Made by a program: the position numbers and the translations under genes
Assembly: GCA_016716885.1 (NCBI GenBank)
Contig: JADJUV010000021.1
Location: forward strand, 1-64,000
Length of the DNA stretch: 64,000 bases
Direction of reading: 5' to 3'
From: Candidatus Trichofilum aggregatum
GTDB taxonomy: Bacteria; Chloroflexota; Anaerolineae; Promineifilales; Promineifilaceae
Notes under the pieces: model-generated
Database searches by the model: none
What the model was told of the DNA's origin: nothing
The model's input: only the letters and a program-made list of their open reading frames with translations
Shown: piece by piece, positions 63,411 through 64,000 of the stretch
Layout of the letters: every line of letters begins with the position of its first letter
Numbering within the stretch: the first letter of the stretch is position 1

Positions 63411-64000
63411 ATGTCTTTTAGAATGCCCTTGACGCGGCCGCGAACCCTTATTCAGCGGCTCATCATCCTTGTCCTGCTTTTCCTCAGCCTCAACACCCTT
63501 GTCCTCACCAGCCGGGCCGACGAAAACATAGGCGGCGACCCACCCTTCTTCTCTCTCAACTCCACGCTCACCGCCGGTCAAACCATCTCTCCCCCCTATC
63601 TGCTACCCAGTGGCACACGCCCCTTCAACTTTTCTCTGACCGTCAGCGGCAGTGGCCCGGTTGAACTGGAAATCAGCAACGGCTCTGGCGGTCAGGTCTG
63701 GATTGGCACGGCCCAGGCGGGCGAAACCTTGTGGGGTTTTGGCACACTGACCGCGGGTAACAACATCCTCAAACTCACGAACCAGGGCGGAGCCAACGCC
63801 AATACCAACCTACGCCTTTATGATACATCCATCATCCCCACCAATTGGCAAGGGGTCGCTAATGGGTCGGGCCTCAACAGCCAGACCCGTATCACCTTCC
63901 CCACCAGCGGCCTGTACACCTTTGCCTACACGGTAGGTAGCGGCCGCTTCCAATTTGAAGCCAACACAAATTTCATCCAAAAAACAGCCGAAACCAGCGG
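63411..64000 (+). CDS. Secreted protein, 3' end beyond window
   Basis: ATG 63411 follows GGAGG by 4 nt. The first 37 residues form a signal peptide (LIILVLLFLSLNTLVLTSRA). The visible 160 mature residues are Asn/Gly/Ser/Thr-rich beta-structure: GPVELEISNGSGGQVWIGTAQ, GNNILKLTNQGGANANTNLRLYD and TRITFPTSGLYTFAYTVGSG, as in extracellular carbohydrate-binding or adhesion-type beta-sandwich domains. I do not recognise a specific family. A GCGGCCGC site at 63435 lies inside the signal peptide region, and another near the edge. No stop is reached within the window. Confidence 0.8.
   Translation, partial: MSFRMPLTRPRTLIQRLIILVLLFLSLNTLVLTSRADENIGGDPPFFSLNSTLTAGQTISPPYLLPSGTRPFNFSLTVSGSGPVELEISNGSGGQVWIGTAQAGETLWGFGTLTAGNNILKLTNQGGANANTNLRLYDTSIIPTNWQGVANGSGLNSQTRITFPTSGLYTFAYTVGSGRFQFEANTNFIQKTAETS

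Noticed and set aside
1..64000. tRNA, rRNA, CRISPR or integrase genes
   Set aside because: No cloverleaf, rRNA core sequence, regular spacer array or recombinase motif was found on either strand by reading. The repeats present are dispersed.

Overview
The window looks like chromosomal DNA of an uncultured Chloroflexota bacterium, probably Anaerolineae-like. I infer this from family resemblance, not from a search. The signs are a four-S1-domain S1 protein, an Actinobacteria/Chloroflexi-style long-form RmlA, ClpC/ClpS, a PPi-type phosphofructokinase, many secreted beta-propeller (FG-GAP/VCBS) proteins, and secreted proteins carrying a Y/F-L/V-P-hydrophobic motif near a terminus. No tRNA, rRNA, CRISPR array or recognisable transposase gene is present.

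Layout. 1-891: partial TPR protein. 1098-4555 (minus): mutY, a metallo-beta-lactamase-fold hydrolase and kynureninase. 4647-12917 (plus): a cell-surface glycan cluster with a GHL10 glycoside hydrolase-like protein, three GT4-type glycosyltransferases, a polytopic GT39-like transferase and two small related coiled-coil proteins. 13489-18336: a secreted beta-propeller protein, another glycosyltransferase and a methyltransferase, set among complex hairpin repeats. 18803-27334: a gene of about 8.1 kb for a giant DUF4157-type polymorphic toxin with a restriction-endonuclease-fold domain, followed 5 bp later by a candidate immunity gene. 27337-32295 (minus): dtd, a sugar-nucleotidyltransferase, a class III aminotransferase, clpS, a degenerate receiver domain and a STAS-like protein. 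33010-43000: a transglycosylase-like protein that may be a second injection-system cargo, two exported proteins of unknown function, a GNAT, an alpha-amylase, a VOC protein, a nucleotidyltransferase-like protein, an alpha/beta hydrolase and a beta-helix protein. 43100-48952: ettA, an S1-domain protein and clpC. 49333-55964 (minus): a membrane-anchored beta-propeller/NTPase receptor of about 1,700 residues, with an NTPase-winged-helix regulator upstream. 56178-62851: a RING-like zinc protein, proline dehydrogenase, a primary-type sigma factor, an IMPase-like protein, manA and phosphofructokinase. 63411-64000: the start of a secreted protein.

Three signals stand out. (1) The octamer palindrome GCGGCCGC, usually within CGCGGCCGCG, occurs about 115 times in 64 kb where about two are expected. 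It lies in genes on both strands, often as an in-frame Ala-Ala-Ala, and resembles the HIP1 highly iterated palindrome of cyanobacteria. (2) Two proteins look like cargo of an extracellular contractile injection system or polymorphic-toxin system: the giant DUF4157 toxin and a lysozyme-like protein with a GNQA-type motif. No injection-system structural genes are in the window. (3) A receptor/regulator pair joins an extracellular beta-propeller, a membrane helix and a P-loop NTPase, next to a second P-loop NTPase fused to an OmpR-type DNA-binding domain.

Seven genes are each split by a single frameshift, several at homopolymers, and very long G/C runs occur at three places. Residual assembly indels explain this better than seven real pseudogenes. 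Intergenic DNA is rich in several distinct families of small palindromic, MITE-like repeats.
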